DNA from: Cryptomeria japonica
Lineage: Eukaryota; Streptophyta; Pinopsida; Cupressales; Cupressaceae
DNA length: 64,000 nt
Direction of reading: 5' to 3'
Assembly: GCF_030272615.1 (NCBI RefSeq)
Contig: NC_081411.1
Location: forward strand, 211,250,744 to 211,314,743
A program made the translations under genes and the position numbers. Positions within the stretch are counted from its first letter, which is position 1; each line of letters begins with the position of its first letter. Under the pieces are notes generated by a model that saw only the letters and a list, made by a program, of their open reading frames with translations, was not told the origin of the DNA and did not search any database. Positions 10,111-22,635 of the stretch are shown here, piece after piece.

Positions 10111-12380
10111 TATATTGGTGCAGGAGCACCTCCTTACTCATCGGGCCTCCATGAGGTAAAATATGGAAGAAAAGTGTTTTTATGGATTCTCAATGCACAT
10201 AAGGTCAATTATGATCATTTTTTTATGTAATAAGGTCATCTAGACCAATATTTGTTATGTCTAATCATAGGTTACTCATATTGGTAAAATTGCTCAAAAG
10301 TTGTCAAAAGTTGTCAAAGAGTGCTCAAGGTGTCTAAATGGTCCATTTTTATGTAAAATATGATTTTTATATTTTATTATGTCCATTTGCACCTAATTTG
10401 ATGTTTTGGGGGTCATAGGTTTGTCTAAGTTCAAAATTGTCAATTATGTCTAAAAGTTGTCATGTGAAAGTTGTCAAAGGTTGTCAAGTTTGGTCTCCAA
10501 AATACATTTGGTTCAAAAATTGGTTAAGGTTAGTTATGGACATTGAGGAGGATTAGAAAGATATATATATATTAATTTCCTCATTCTATGTAGGTTTAGA
10601 ATGCCATGTGTTAAGGAGAAAACCAATAAAAAGTTGAAGTTTACTGCATTTTCTAAGTATTCTGCCACATAACAGTTTGATTTTTTTCATTTCTCAGTAT
10701 CTAAACTCAATCATTTTCCTAATAACTAGAGTGGATATTAATAAGGAATGAATTTATTTTATTCCTCTTTTGTGGCATTTGATTTCATTTATTTTTGAGA
10801 GAGATATCTTATTTTTTTGTCAAAACTGTCCAAAACCCTTCCTAAGATTGACAATGAGCAAACAAAATGTAGGGATTTATTTGTAATCATTGTAAAATAC
10901 CTAAAATGGGTGGAATAATATATGTTATCATGCACTTTAATTTTGTGTTGGTGGTAGGTCTCCATGATACATTTGGCACATGCAAGTTGAATGCAAAAGA
11001 CTAATTTACACGAGTCTCAGTCTGAGAACACAATGCATGAAAGGAGTTTTGAGTGGTCTTGTGGTGGAAGTGAGAGGTGTTCAAGGGAGTTCTCAACATA
11101 TTCCAAGAGGTTAATAGTTATTACAACCAATCTAACCTTAATGCTTTATGATTGTCATAGGTTGACAGTGGGTTACATCACTGTCTTGCAGACTTGGAAA
11201 TGAGTTTGTTGGTTAGGTTTAATGCTAGGGTGTAGTGGAAGAGTCCTTAATATTCATTGAAAATATTTGAAGTCTTAGGAGAGAGAAGTGTCCATATAAA
11301 TTGTGACTATTCCCACATTATATATGACTGTCCTAAAGTAGAAAAAATTACAATAAACATTGTCACATGTCCATTTGGGTGATTGGAAGGGTAGAGAGAG
11401 CCTAGTCTAGGAATGCTGGAAATATTTGAATGTGTATCAAGGAAGACATGAATTTGGTGGGAAACCATTACATTTTTTGGTTTGATTACTAATGGAGATG
11501 GGAGTCCTAATTGGGAAAGACCTAGTATTATTGGCTCTTAAAGAGATCTATAGTGTTTGGTGTTGATGCATTTGGTCCAGGGTCTAAATATGTTGGTAAG
11601 ACCTATTTGGGCATGTTTCCATGATTGGATGGAGGTTGAGAAGTAGGAATGTGTCTTTGGGTTAATGGGAGTAGATTGAGAAACTAAAGGCCTTGTAAGT
11701 ACTTAGTAGGCTTGAGGGTTGTTATCACCTTTTTGATTAGGTGAGTTGGGAGAAAGTTCTCCTTAAGTAGTTGAGTTTGTGTGGATCCTATGAATCATAT
11801 ATAAATATTTTAAATTCTCACTTACCATTTGAGAGCCCAAATGGGAATTAGACAAGTTTAAATACTCATGTACAAGTTAAAATACATTATTTTTTCAGTA
11901 ATTTTGGCCTAAAATCATAACTTTGAAACATTCTAACGCTGATTTCATAACATCTTTTGATCTGATTCCTTTTTTAAGTGATAGGTAAATGTTTTAACTT
12001 TAATTTGGTACTAGTTTTAGGATCCTCTTATTCATTTTATGCATTTTATATTGACTATCCTAAAATTTGGCATAGTGCATGCAAGGTGCCATATGTTGGT
12101 CTGGGTGAAATCTCTAAATGAGAGGGTGCTTTTATGGTTGATGGAGTTTATGAAGATAATATGAAATGTGTTTTATCCATTTTTGGAGTTGTGAAGTTCT
12201 TGGAGGGGTGTGTTTGATAAAGCCCTCATTTGTAGTCCCGAGAGGCCTACAAGGCCAAAATATTCATAATCAATGTAATAAGGCCCTACTAAGGCCATGG
12301 TTAATGTTTTCATGTTTTTTTTATGTGGTTTGTTCAAATTTATGTTGATTTAAGGCCATTTAAGTCACAAATGTACTTCA
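10111..12380. other. Spacer, no gene recognised
   Basis: Short repeats of agttgtcaaa occur at 10,290-10,490. The ORFs are short and show no domain. It may hold old, unrecognisable repeat remnants. Confidence 0.5.
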
Positions 12381-12795
12381 TGATAGACTTATAAAGCACT
12401 GAGAGGGGGGGTGAATCAGTGACAGCAAAAACAATACCACTTTAAACACAAACTGGTAAAGATAGTTAACCAACTTTCTTAATAATATGCATGAAATCCA
12501 AAATGATATTAAATAATCCACAACAAGTAAAACATCCACCATAACATAAGTGTTTATATGTGGAAAACCCAAATGAGAAAAACCACGGTGTGATGGGACT
12601 CACAAGTTAACTATCTGCAGCAATAGGTAACTGACCGGTTAAGGTCTACAAAGTGCTCTGCTAGGAGCGAATCTTGTTAAAGATCCCAAAGTCCTGTTAA
12701 GAGGTATACCCTATTAAAGGTAGTACCCTATTAAGAGTAACCTCGGTAGAGGATTTCAAACCCAAACTAATGGATCACCTAGTTAGAGGATTTGT
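12381..12795 (-). repeat. Truncated LTR (3' end portion)
   Basis: It matches the first about 415 bp (+ strand order) of the LTR at 13,523, including tataaagcactgagagggg and the series of 'taacagggt'-like motifs, and stops after ggatcacctagttagagg. The remaining LTR sequence is absent and gag-like sequence follows directly. Confidence 0.85.
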
Positions 12796-12799
12796 TTGA

Positions 12800-13460
12800 A
12801 AGTTTTCTTCCCGATAGGCTTGTTAGCCTTAGGAGCAGTTTTACCTTTGTTTATGTTGCTCTTGGTACCAGAATATTCTCCTTTCTCTAATATATTGAAA
12901 CCTAGTCCAAATGTGTCACCTTTCATCCTCTAAGATTAGATCTACTCATCCAGCATAGAAGAACTCTTATTGAACTTTTCCATCCTTCCACTAGCCTTAG
13001 TGAGCTCTCTAGTAATAGCTTCATTGTGTTTTGTCAGAGTCTCTCTTAGAGATGTTGCCATTTCAAGATCTAGTTGTAATGCTTCTTTCTCTACCTTTTC
13101 TTCATGCCAATGTTCATGCAAATTTGCATTCTCTTGTTTGGTCTTAGCAATCTCATGATCTCTTTCTTTGATGAGGTCTTCAACTGCCCTTCTTGCTTCA
13201 AGCTCTTGGCTCATATGGATTGTTAGGGCTTCTAGCTCTCTCCTCAGCTTTAGATTTTCACCATTTAGATTTTCAACTTCTTTAGCGAATACATCAATGT
13301 TAGCCTCATCTGAAGAACTATTATCGGATATCTTGAATAGTTACTCAGTCAGCTCTCTCCTTTTGACTTGTGAAGCTTTAAATCTGACCCTTAGGGTTTC
13401 AAGCTCTTCCTTGGTAGCATCAAGCACTCTAGCCATCTCTAAATAACTCATATCCCCCAT
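12800..13460 (-). pseudogene. Truncated gag-like coiled-coil ORF
   Basis: Minus-strand remnant of the same gag-like ORF as at 18,484-19,728. The readable part (12,942-13,214) includes SQELEARRAVEDL and a heptad-rich, Glu/Lys-rich coiled coil. A stop interrupts the N-terminal part near 13,340, and the C-terminal zinc knuckles are deleted. It is non-functional. Confidence 0.7.
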
Positions 13461-13522
13461 GGTGGCTTTAAGGTTTCCTTCCAAGCGATTAAGCCTTAAG
13501 GAAGTTTGGCTCTGATACCAAT

Positions 13523-14641
13523 TGATAAACTTATAAAGAACTGAGAGGGGGGGTGAATTAGTGGCAACAAAAGCAATACCACTTTAAACACATATCGATA
13601 AAGACAGTTAACCAACTTTCTTAATACTATGCATGCAATCCAAAATGATATTAAAGCATCCACAACAAGTAAAACATCCACCATAACATGTGTTTATACG
13701 TGAAAAACCCAACTGGGAAAAACCATGGTGAGATGAGACTCACAAGTTAACTATCTGTAGTAATAGATAACTGCCCGGTTAAGGTTTACAAAGTTCTCTA
13801 CTAGGAGCGGATCCTGTTAAATATCCCAAAGCCTTGTTAGGAGCTATACCCTATTAAAAGTAGTGCCCTATTAAGAGTAACCTCAATAGAGGATTTCAAA
13901 CCCAAACTAATGGATCACTTGGTTAGAGGATTTGTACAATGAAGCTTGTTAAAGCTTACCTGGTTAGGGGATTTGACTATTGTAGTGATTAGAAAACAAT
14001 AGGTGGTGTGATCTAGATGTAGCACAACTTGCTTGAATATATCCTCTTATGCTCACTCAAAATTGCATCACTGACATACTCTGTGATGCCTTCAGTAAAA
14101 TGCAACAACTTAACACTTCTATCTCGCATCATAAAAATAGTTCATCACAATGTCATTATATAGACATTAGATTTCATGTCAGCTCAAGAATCACATCAAA
14201 ATTTCTTAGGTGCATTGTATCTAGACAATCTAATATAACACATCACATATTACTGACAAATCTATCAGTTAGGGATAACTCATCACAACCGGTGATAACT
14301 CATCACACAATTAGTGAAACTGGTTGGAACACCAATACCAGTTAAGAGTTAACCTCTTCCAACTCATAGATAAATTGTCCTCCAATTGCTTCCTTGTTGA
14401 TCTCCACTAAATCTCCAAGCTAGTGTCATGCCATTCCTCCATATACTGGCTAGACACCCTCAAAACCGTTTGAAAATTACTATACATATGATACCGGTTT
14501 TGCAATACAAAGACTTAGGAGTAATACTGGTTTATCTTAACTAAGATGACTAAGACAATGTGAACATATGTGTGTGTATACATGTGCCATCAATGACAAC
14601 ACACGAATTCATCCATTACAAAAATCATCATCAAGCCAACA
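13523..14641 (-). repeat. 3' LTR of copy 1 (also 5' LTR of the deletion derivative)
   Basis: 1,119 bp; + strand ends TGATAA...CCAACA, so TGTTGG...TTATCA on the minus strand. A primer site abuts its left edge (13,511-13,522) and a polypurine tract abuts its right edge (14,642 onward), so it serves two internal regions. A C-run lies near the U5 end (G-run on + at about 13,543-13,553). Confidence 0.9.
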
Positions 14642-14660
14642 ATCTCCCCCTTTGGCATTG
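14642..14660 (-). promoter_or_regulatory. Polypurine tract of copy 1
   Basis: On the minus strand, ccaaagggggagat directly precedes the 3' LTR start TGTTGG. It is the same tract as at 37,069-37,082 and 46,522-46,535, including upstream flanking bases, and is expected to prime plus-strand DNA synthesis. Confidence 0.85.
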
Positions 14661-14881
14661 ATGACAACACTTAGAAAAGTTTAAACTTTACAACTAAGTG
14701 TGCTTACAAAAAAAATGTACAAACATATTTCTACTCCCCCTTAACAATACATACAAATTTTTCACAACACATACATATTTCTACTCCCCCTTTGACAGTA
14801 ATGCCAAATTGAAAAGTAAAATACATATATATTATATCAATAATTTGCATCAAAAACTACATATATAAAAACATATGAGTC

Positions 14882-17800
14882 TTATCGAGGAGTGTTCACT
14901 GCAATTTTTAAGAAAATGTCATTGAAAATGATCTTCATTTGAGTAAAATGATCATCCCATGTTTCCAATAATTTTTCAATGATCTCAATGGTTGTCATAA
15001 CCTATGCAGTGAATTCTTCCATTACATCCACTGTGCTCATCTCTGGAGTCCCCAAAACCACTTCTGCATCTCTGTATGCCCATTGTAAGATATCCACTTT
15101 GGGTCTCAACTGGTTCTTTAGTTATTTCAAGGATCAAATTCTCTTAGGTTGTTCATAATCATAGATATCTAACTGATTTTGTAAATCATCAACTGATTTT
15201 ACAAATCCTAAGGCTGAGTCCTATAAAGGTATGTAGGCAGTACATATCCTTTCTAGTTCATGTTATGTCTCTTCTCGACTCTTAATCAAATCAGTATAAA
15301 AAAATAAAATGTTAGATATATAGGCTAGTATCCTTCCTCTAGTTTCAATAGCAATCTTCAAAAGATCTTTATTTAAGGATAAAGGAATCTTCCCTTTATC
15401 AATATCTTTCATTATTTTCTCTCCTCTTTTCCTCTTGTAATTCTTCTTAGCTAAAGTCTGATAAGCTTATTCAAGAGACTTCAGTTGGTCAGAAGCATCA
15501 ACAACCAACTAGCCAAGCTTGCTGATAGGAGTTGACAAATTTCCAATGTTAGTCTCTGGTAGAAGACTTGACAGAATCTCAACGGTAGTTTGAATTGTTT
15601 TGCTTCCTTCCTCTGCTCTTTTAATCTTTTCTTTTAAGCTCTAGATTACATCACTGTTGAAATCTCCATGAGTTCAGATGTACTCATATTATCTACATCT
15701 ATAGTCCCTTTGATGCCTATTGAGTCATCCTCATGATCAATTTTCTTCTTTATCTTTGCTTTTTCCTTTTCATCTGTTTTCTCTGCTATCTTCTCCTTTG
15801 TTTTCTCTTTCACTTCCTCCTTTTTCTGTTTAGTTTCCTTCACTTCAACTTCTTTCTCTATGTTCACCTTTGTTTGTTTCTCCTATGTATCTATTGTAAC
15901 TGGTGGCAATTAATTTTTCACATGGTGTTCTTTTTCTGGTGGCAGTTGAATATCCACACTAGGTTCAATGACTAGTGCTTCAACTACTTCCTTTGTAACA
16001 GTAGTGACCGGTTACATAACTTATTCAATGATATTACCAGTTGTATCAATTGTGTCCTGGATTTCATCAGTGTCATCTACAAAGATAACCGATAGAGAAG
16101 TAGTGTCATCCTTATGCTTGATAGGATAGACAATATCTAGTGTAACAATCTCTTCTTCATCTAACTCTACTTGAGCTTCAATCTCTGTTTGATCAGTTTT
16201 ATGATACTTCATTTTCTCATGCATCTTTTGAATATTTCTTGCTATCTAATGAGTTTCAACTTCAACAGATTGAACCTTTCCACTCAATAACTTCAATCTT
16301 CTTGCCTTAGAATGAAACTGTCCTTTGAAATTATCAAGCAATGCTAATAATTCATCTATAGGCAATTCAGGAAAATATTGGATGAAAATACTATCAATAA
16401 TTTCTTGGTCATGTTCAACAACCATTTTCCACTTATTTGCAAGAATAGAATACAAAGAATCAAAAATATTCTTTTCAATATTCTGAGGCAACCGATTGTA
16501 AATGAATCATAACATTCTTTCACATTATCAAACCTTTTCCTCCCTAATGTTTTCAATGTCTTCTCAAAATCAGTCATAGGCTTGTAAGATAAAACATTAA
16601 TAGGAATACTTCACTTTGAAGTATCTCCTACTGGTTTGGCTTTCTTACCAGTTGCTTTCATATTCTTTGGTTCCTCTTTAGTGTCAATATCCTTAGATTC
16701 TACTTGAAGAATAAGTTGCCTACCTCTCTTCTTCGTTGCAATTTGCTTCTTAGCATATACTTTGGGTGTCGGTTCCTTTTTTACTTGAACACTTCATGTC
16801 ACCCTTGTACCAATGGTCACTGAAGGTACTTGCTCAACTTTCCTCTTCTTCTTCTCTTTGACAGTACTCAGTTCAGCAAGTGCATTTCTTTCCTTGTAAG
16901 TCCCTAGTATTTTCTTCTTCTTATCCTTGGGAGATTCCAAAAGTTTGTTGGCATATTTGATTAATAAGTCATAGTTGACTTCATAACTCATTTCTTCCAT
17001 CTCATCTTCCCTGAGTTCTATGGCCTCCATAAGACAAAAGTTTGTGGTAACTGGGAAATAGATGTCTTTTGCAAAGTGTTTCACCACATCTTTAGGTAGC
17101 CTCAACCTCATGCTCATCTTCTTTTGGAACTCATTAAAATATTTGTTTATAGTAGAATAAAATATGTTCTTTACATTCTTAATGTTGTTCTTGATTTGAG
17201 TTGTTACCGGTATGTCCTTTGACCATTGAATGTCACCAATTCCTAGTAGGAAATTCTGAAAAATAGAAGAATAGACCAATAAATAGTTGACCAAATTTGA
17301 ACCTTTGACTATTGCCTTTCTTAATTGATTGTAGGTTCAACATCAATTGGATCCTTATAGCCTCGCATATGTCATAATCTGCATTCTCAGCAATCATCAT
17401 GTAAGTTGCATGCACAACAGTAGATGACACACTATTCATCCTGCTCGAATAAAATTTCCTATTACCAATGACCATAGTTGCAAGTCTCACTATGGGTCTT
17501 TAATGTTGTTGATTGAAAATGCATGATCATCAGAGGTGGTCTGAGTTAGTGCAATCCCAGTCTCTTTTGAAATTTTCCTTAGCTTTGGAACTTCACTAGT
17601 TTGCCAAAAACCAGTCATTGCATGAATTGATTCCTTCGTGCTTGTGTGTGACCTGTTAAGATACATATTCTCTCCATGTATATGACTAAGAATTATCCTA
17701 ACATGTTCTTCTTCAAAATCTTCAAAAAAATATGCCACATTGTGAAAACCCTTTTCATAAACCCTAATAAACTCGGGTTTGATTTTCCCACTTTTATCAC

Positions 17801-18005
17801 ACAAAGATTTTAGTTGAGAATAAATTGATAGTGATCCTAAATCATCAATTTTACAGCCAATGTAACTGGATAAATCACCTTTAATCATAACACCATCAGG
17901 AACTTGAGATAATGCATTGTATGATACTATTTTGTTTGATTCCATAGACTCCATAGGTTCAATAGTAATCATAAGTCTCTCTACTTGCTTAGACGATGAT
18001 GCCAT
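14882..18005 (-). pseudogene. ORF2 of LTR element copy 1: large non-pol protein of unknown function
   Basis: A single coding region of about 1,040 codons, starting at MASSSKQVERLM (18,005) and ending at a TAA (14,882), broken by a few stops and frameshifts. No reverse transcriptase, integrase, protease or zinc-finger motifs are visible. Recognisable blocks, in order: an N-terminal region (YNALSQVPDGVMIKGDLSSY); an aromatic block (FHNVAYFFEDFEEE); FLLGIGDIQWSKD; a Lys-rich stretch; KTLGRKRFDNVKE; ARRLKLLSGK; an acidic/Thr-rich linker; and a helical C-terminus. The same blocks occur in the same order in the copy at 46,828-49,918. The N-terminal half faintly recalls plant transposon-associated proteins of unknown function, but I cannot name a family. 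It has its own ATG about 480 bp downstream of the gag stop, so it is not a simple gag-pol fusion. Confidence 0.75.
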
Positions 18006-18483
18006 TCTGGATAAACTCAATTTTAGAGAGATTCACAAAAGAATACCTTAAATCCTCCATGTTGGCAAGGTTTTCGGTTGATCTCTCGAATGTACACTTG
18101 TTTCACCTTTACTAATCTTTTGATCTGCAACACAAATCCGTCTACAATCAGTTAGTAATTCTCTTTTTCACTCTACATGTGCTCAAGAACTCTTATTCGA
18201 ATGCAATTAGGGTAAAAAAACACAATAAAACTCACTTTTATAAACTTACCCATTACATTAATTGCTTCACCGATAGGGTAACAAACCCTAATATACCGCT
18301 TAACAAAACTCACTTATACCGATAGGTGTATAACCGATTGACAATCCTTTGAAAAACTGATAGACATTGATATCAAGAATTCTCACAAAACAACTCAAAA
18401 TGTAAAACTCTCTTACCATGCATTCTTCAAGGGGTCTGAAAGTAGATTTACTACTATGCTCCCCTTAGGCTTGTTTGAAAGAC

Positions 18484-19728
18484 TTAATTCATCGGTGCAG
18501 GATTCTCTGTACTAGGTGAAGGGATATATTCTTCTACAGGCTTGTCCCTAGTCTTCTTTTTCCATATTCTATTCATATCCTCTCTGGTTTCCTCAATATT
18601 GACCTTCTTCTTACCTTTCCAATATTTAGAATGGTTGACAATGATAGTAAGCCATCCCAGATGATCTTTAAGGTCCTACATTACCTCTTCGAGTTCTCCT
18701 TCTATAGGTCATATCCACATGACCATAATTGTTACAAATGGTGCAAATCATGTTAGCTACCTTTTCCATTTCAAATGGACTAAACTGGTTGACGTAGGGT
18801 TTTTGCCAGTTCATGTTTCCCTGATTGTCATAGGTTCTTCTCCAGTCACCATTATGTCTTGGATTCATGTGAGGTGTTAGATTGTTTGCTCCATATCTGC
18901 ATTCAACTGATCTATGTCCACACATGTTGCATGTGAAACAATGACCTTCAAATATCCTAGACACATACCTAGCATTTGCATTATAGCCTATATTCTCATT
19001 AGGTCTTCTTCTAGACACACATTAGTAGTATGTCTAGGTTTATGACAGATAAAACAAATAGGTTTGAAAGCTTTCTTCCTAGTAGGCTTGTTATCCTTAG
19101 GAGCAGTTTTACCTTTGTGTATGTTTCTCTTGGTATCGGAAGATTCTCCTTTCTCAGATGTATTGAAACCTAGTCCAGATGTGTCACCTTTCATCCTTTG
19201 AGATTTGATCTACTCATCTAGCATAGAAGAACTCTTATTGAGCTTTTATAGCTTTCCATTAGCCTTAGTGAGCTCTCTAGTAAGATCTCTATTGTGTTTT
19301 GTCAGAGTCTCTCTTAGAGATGTTGCCATTTCAATATCTAGCTGCAATGCTTATTTATCTTCCTTCTCTTCATGCCAATGCTCATGCAAAGTTGCATTTT
19401 CTTGTTTGATCTTAGCAATATCATGATCTCTTTCTATGATTAGGTCTTCAGCTGCCCTTCTTGCTTCAAGCTCTTGGCTCTTACTGATTGGTAGGGCTTC
19501 TAGCTCTCTCCTCAAATTTATCTTTTCACCATTTAGTTTTTCAACTTCTTCAGCCAATGCATCAATGTTAGCCTCATCTGAAGAACTATAATCAGATATC
19601 TCCAATAGTTTCTTAGTCAACTCTCTCCTTTTGACTTGTGAAGCTTTAAATCTGCCCCTTAGAGTTTCAAGCTCTTCCTTGGTAGAATCAAGCACTCTAT
19701 CCATCTCTAAATAACTCATATCCCCCAT
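18484..19728 (-). pseudogene. gag-like ORF of copy 1: coiled coil plus zinc knuckles
   Basis: About 415 codons from MGDMSYLEMD (19,728) to a TAA at 18,484, with frame breaks near 19,350, 19,200 and 18,990 and in the last 180 bp. The N-terminal half is a long Glu/Lys/Leu heptad coiled coil. Then come three CCHC-type knuckles: CFICHKPRHTTNVC (intact), CFTCNMCGHRSVEC (intact) and CTICNNYGHVDMTY (last Cys replaced). It ends IPSPSTENPAPMN. Zinc knuckles and a coiled coil fit a nucleocapsid-like, multimerising role. However, it lacks the Copia gag core seen at 34,529-35,431, so the gag label rests on position and knuckles. Confidence 0.75.
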
Positions 19729-19778
19729 GGCGGCTTTAAGGTTTCCTTCCAAGCGATTAAGCCTTAAGGAAGTTTGGC

Positions 19779-19790
19779 TCTGATACCAAT
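19779..19790 (-). promoter_or_regulatory. Primer-binding site (initiator Met tRNA type)
   Basis: The minus strand reads tggtatcagagc starting two bases after the 5' LTR, the complement of the plant initiator Met tRNA 3' end that is typical of Copia elements. Confidence 0.9.
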
Positions 19791-20913
19791 TGATATACTT
19801 ATAAAGAACTGAGAGAAGGGGGGGTGAATCAGTGACAGCAAAAATAATACCACTTTAAACATAGACCAATAAATATAGTTAACGAACTTTCTTAATACTA
19901 TGCATGCAATCCAAAATGATATTAAAGCATCCACAACAAACATCCACCATAAGACAAGTGTTTTTACATGGAAAACTCAACTGGGAAAAACCACGGTGAG
20001 ATGGGACTCACAAGTTAACAATCTCTAGTAATAGGTAACTGACTGGTTAAGGTCTACAAAGTGCTCTGCTAGGAGTGAATCTTGTCAAAGATCCCAAAGC
20101 CTTGTTAGGAGCTATACCCTGTTAAAGATAGTACCCTGTTAAGAGTAACCTTGGTAGAGGATTTCAAACCCAAACTAATGGATCATCTGGTTAGAGGATT
20201 TGTACAATGAAGCTTGTTAGAGATTACCTAGTTAGGGGATTTGACTATTGTAGTGATTAGAAAACAACAGGTATTGTGATCTAGAAGTAGCATAACTTAC
20301 TTGAATAGATCCTCTTTTGCTCACTCAAAACTGCATCACTGACATACTCTGCAACACCTTTAGTAAATCGCAACAACTTAACACTTCTATCTCAAATCAT
20401 AAAACAAGTTCATCATAATGTCATTATATAGACATTAAATTTCATGACGGCTCAGGAATCACATGACAATTTCTTAGGGGCATTGTATCTAGACAACCTA
20501 ACATAACACATCATATATTTCCACCAAATCTGTTAGTTACAGATAACTCATCATGACTGATGATAAGTCATCACACAATCAATGAAACCGGTTGGAACAC
20601 CTATACCAGTTATGAGTTAACCTCTTCCAACTCATAGATCGTTTATCCTCCAAATGCTTCCTTGTTGATCTCCACTGAATCTCAAAGCTTGTATCATACC
20701 ATTCCTACATATACCAATTGTCTACATATATCGATTAGGCACCCTCAAAATCATTTGAACTTTACTATACATATAATACTAGTTTTTCAATACAAAGACT
20801 TAGCAGTAATACCGATTTGTCTTAACTAAGATGACTAAGACAATGTGAACATATGTGTCTATATACATGTGCCATCAATGACAACACATGAAGTCATCCA
20901 TTACAAAAATCAT
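19791..20913 (-). repeat. 5' LTR of copy 1
   Basis: About 1,123 bp, colinear with 13,523-14,641. Identity is lost at about 20,913, about 14 bp before the expected CCAACA end, so the terminus is truncated or mutated. Confidence 0.88.
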
Positions 20914-22635
20914 TGTCTACCCCAACTATAATGATAATAATAATACCTCTAATTGAAATCTCAATCCGAAGTTTGGACATTCATATGGTAGAGTTTACTA
21001 TTTTCATGGCTAGTGTTCATTTAGTTGTCAATCCAGGAACGTAAAACTTGAAATGGGTCTGCAATATATATGCACTAAACTCCTTAAATGATTATTCTGC
21101 ATTACTGCAGTAACTAACATTATGCAAAAAGGAAAGGCAGGAATGGAAATCATAAAAGAATACATGAAAGCTTCACAAAACACTGCTGGAATGATCTAAC
21201 GAAAATAATAGAAATCACACCGTTCTATCTTGGCTACAGGAACAGTCAGTGGATCTATTTCCAGTGGTTGCAAGAACAATCTAGTTATGAACTTCTACTA
21301 CAACTAAGTAAAAAATAACTTCAATGATCATAAATACAGGATCACTCACCAAGTGGGCTCCCTTGGATGAGTGATATCAAACTTCCAGCAAAATACTTTT
21401 AACAGATCAGAACAACATATTCTTTATTCATTTCTTCCTAAAAATGATTACATATTCTAAAAGAGAAAATTTAGAATGCTTGTAAAAACTCTGCTCAATT
21501 CCTTTCCATCTTGTCTAACTCTAAGAAAGAAGGAAGAGCTTATTATAAAGAAAAGGTCAACTACAATGGACAACCCAAGTTATGCCCAGAAGAAGAGGTG
21601 AATTATTGTCAGATAAAGGAGATAACTGAGGGCTTGGCTGCAGGAACCGTGGATCCTAAAACAGAACCACAGTCTTTGCATGCCAAAGCGATATTTTGTG
21701 AATTCAAGATGCACTAGAGTTAAACTCCCATGGTGAAGTACAACTGCTCCAATTATGCCATACTTTGCGCTTGCTCGAATCCCCTTCAGTTTGACCTCCA
21801 GTTATCTGAACATGATTCTCCAGTCCTTAGGCATGAAAGAAAATCATCCACCATAGCATCAATTATTATCTGCACTAAAACAAAAACAACATACAAGGAC
21901 ATGCATATGTATCTTACTCAATTAATACATTCATTAACTCACATATGACATTATCCTAAATAATCCACATATCACAGGGTCAAAGCTAGTCAAATAGGTC
22001 TATCTAGGTTGAATAGGCTTTTGGATAGTGGAAATAGGGTATTTGGATCAGTCTTGAAATGTTTGTAAGGCTTCATAAGCCATTTAGTGTCAAAATGACA
22101 AAGTTACATATGGTGAGTAGGGTCACCCCTTGTGAAGAGATGGAAATCAATGAATGTTATTGAGTTGTGTTAAAGAGTTTGATAGTTGAGAAGGAGTATT
22201 CATCATCATCATCATAGGCTCCTATGACATATTAAATAGATGTAGTTGCAATCCCATGTTCATCATCATCATCTGACATAGACTACCTTTCTATTGAATG
22301 TCTCTAATAGTTTTTGCATCAATAGAAAAATTTCTTTCCTTAAAAAACCACTTGGAGTCTTCAAAATCTAAGATGGACAATTGTAGAGGGGCCTCTGACG
22401 ATCCTGCAACTTTAGATAGATCATATATAGGTTCCCCAGATTGAGAGAAATACCCCAGCAAAGTTTGTCACTTTTGTACACTTAGGGAACCTAAGGGACA
22501 CTATTGGTAGGGTATGTCGGTGAGTGTTCCAATGAGTGAGGAACCAAAAATGGACCATGCCTTTGGTATACCCACCCAACTGAATGTGTTGGTGGTGGCG
22601 GTTCATGCCCATGAATAACGAACAAAGATTTCGCA
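20914..22635. other. Spacer, no gene recognised
   Basis: Two unconnected short + strand ORFs at 21,511-21,717 and 21,730-21,948 have somewhat less AT-biased composition but no domain I know. Small (ATC)n runs lie at about 22,200 and 22,260. Confidence 0.5.

Larger units (their letters stand above)
12381..14641 (-). mobile_element. Deletion derivative of the ORF2-bearing LTR element
   Basis: Read on the minus strand: a full LTR (14,641-13,523), primer-binding site (13,522-13,511), the first part of the gag-like ORF (about 13,460-12,800), then an abrupt junction at about 12,795 into the last about 415 bp of a second LTR, ending at 12,381. Everything from the zinc-knuckle region of gag through ORF2 and the U3 of the 3' LTR is missing. 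The full LTR is shared with the complete element at 13,523-20,913, giving an LTR-internal-LTR-internal-LTR chain, as expected from unequal recombination or adjacent insertion followed by deletion. Boundaries are from direct comparison with the other copies. Confidence 0.8.
13523..20913 (-). mobile_element. Copia-signal LTR element with gag-like ORF and large ORF2, no pol (copy 1)
   Basis: Minus-strand element with 5' LTR 20,913-19,791, primer site matching plant initiator Met tRNA, a gag-like ORF (19,728-18,484), a second ORF (18,005-14,882), polypurine tract and 3' LTR (14,641-13,523). I looked for reverse transcriptase, RNase H, integrase and Copia gag-pre-integrase motifs across the internal region and saw none. 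It is therefore non-autonomous by sequence. The priming and polypurine signals match the Copia element at 33-38 kb, pointing to trans-mobilisation by Copia enzymes (inference). The 5' LTR seems to lack its last about 14 bp at 20,913, and no TSD was found. A related copy lies at 45,395-52,790. Confidence 0.85.

Noticed and set aside
12970-13446. + strand Ser-rich ORFs (also at 19,205, 51,112 and 51,358)
   Set aside because: Antisense shadows of the gag-like coiled coil.
15733-15975. + strand ORF rich in Phe/Leu/Cys
   Set aside because: It is the complement of the Lys/Glu-rich linker of ORF2 on the minus strand.
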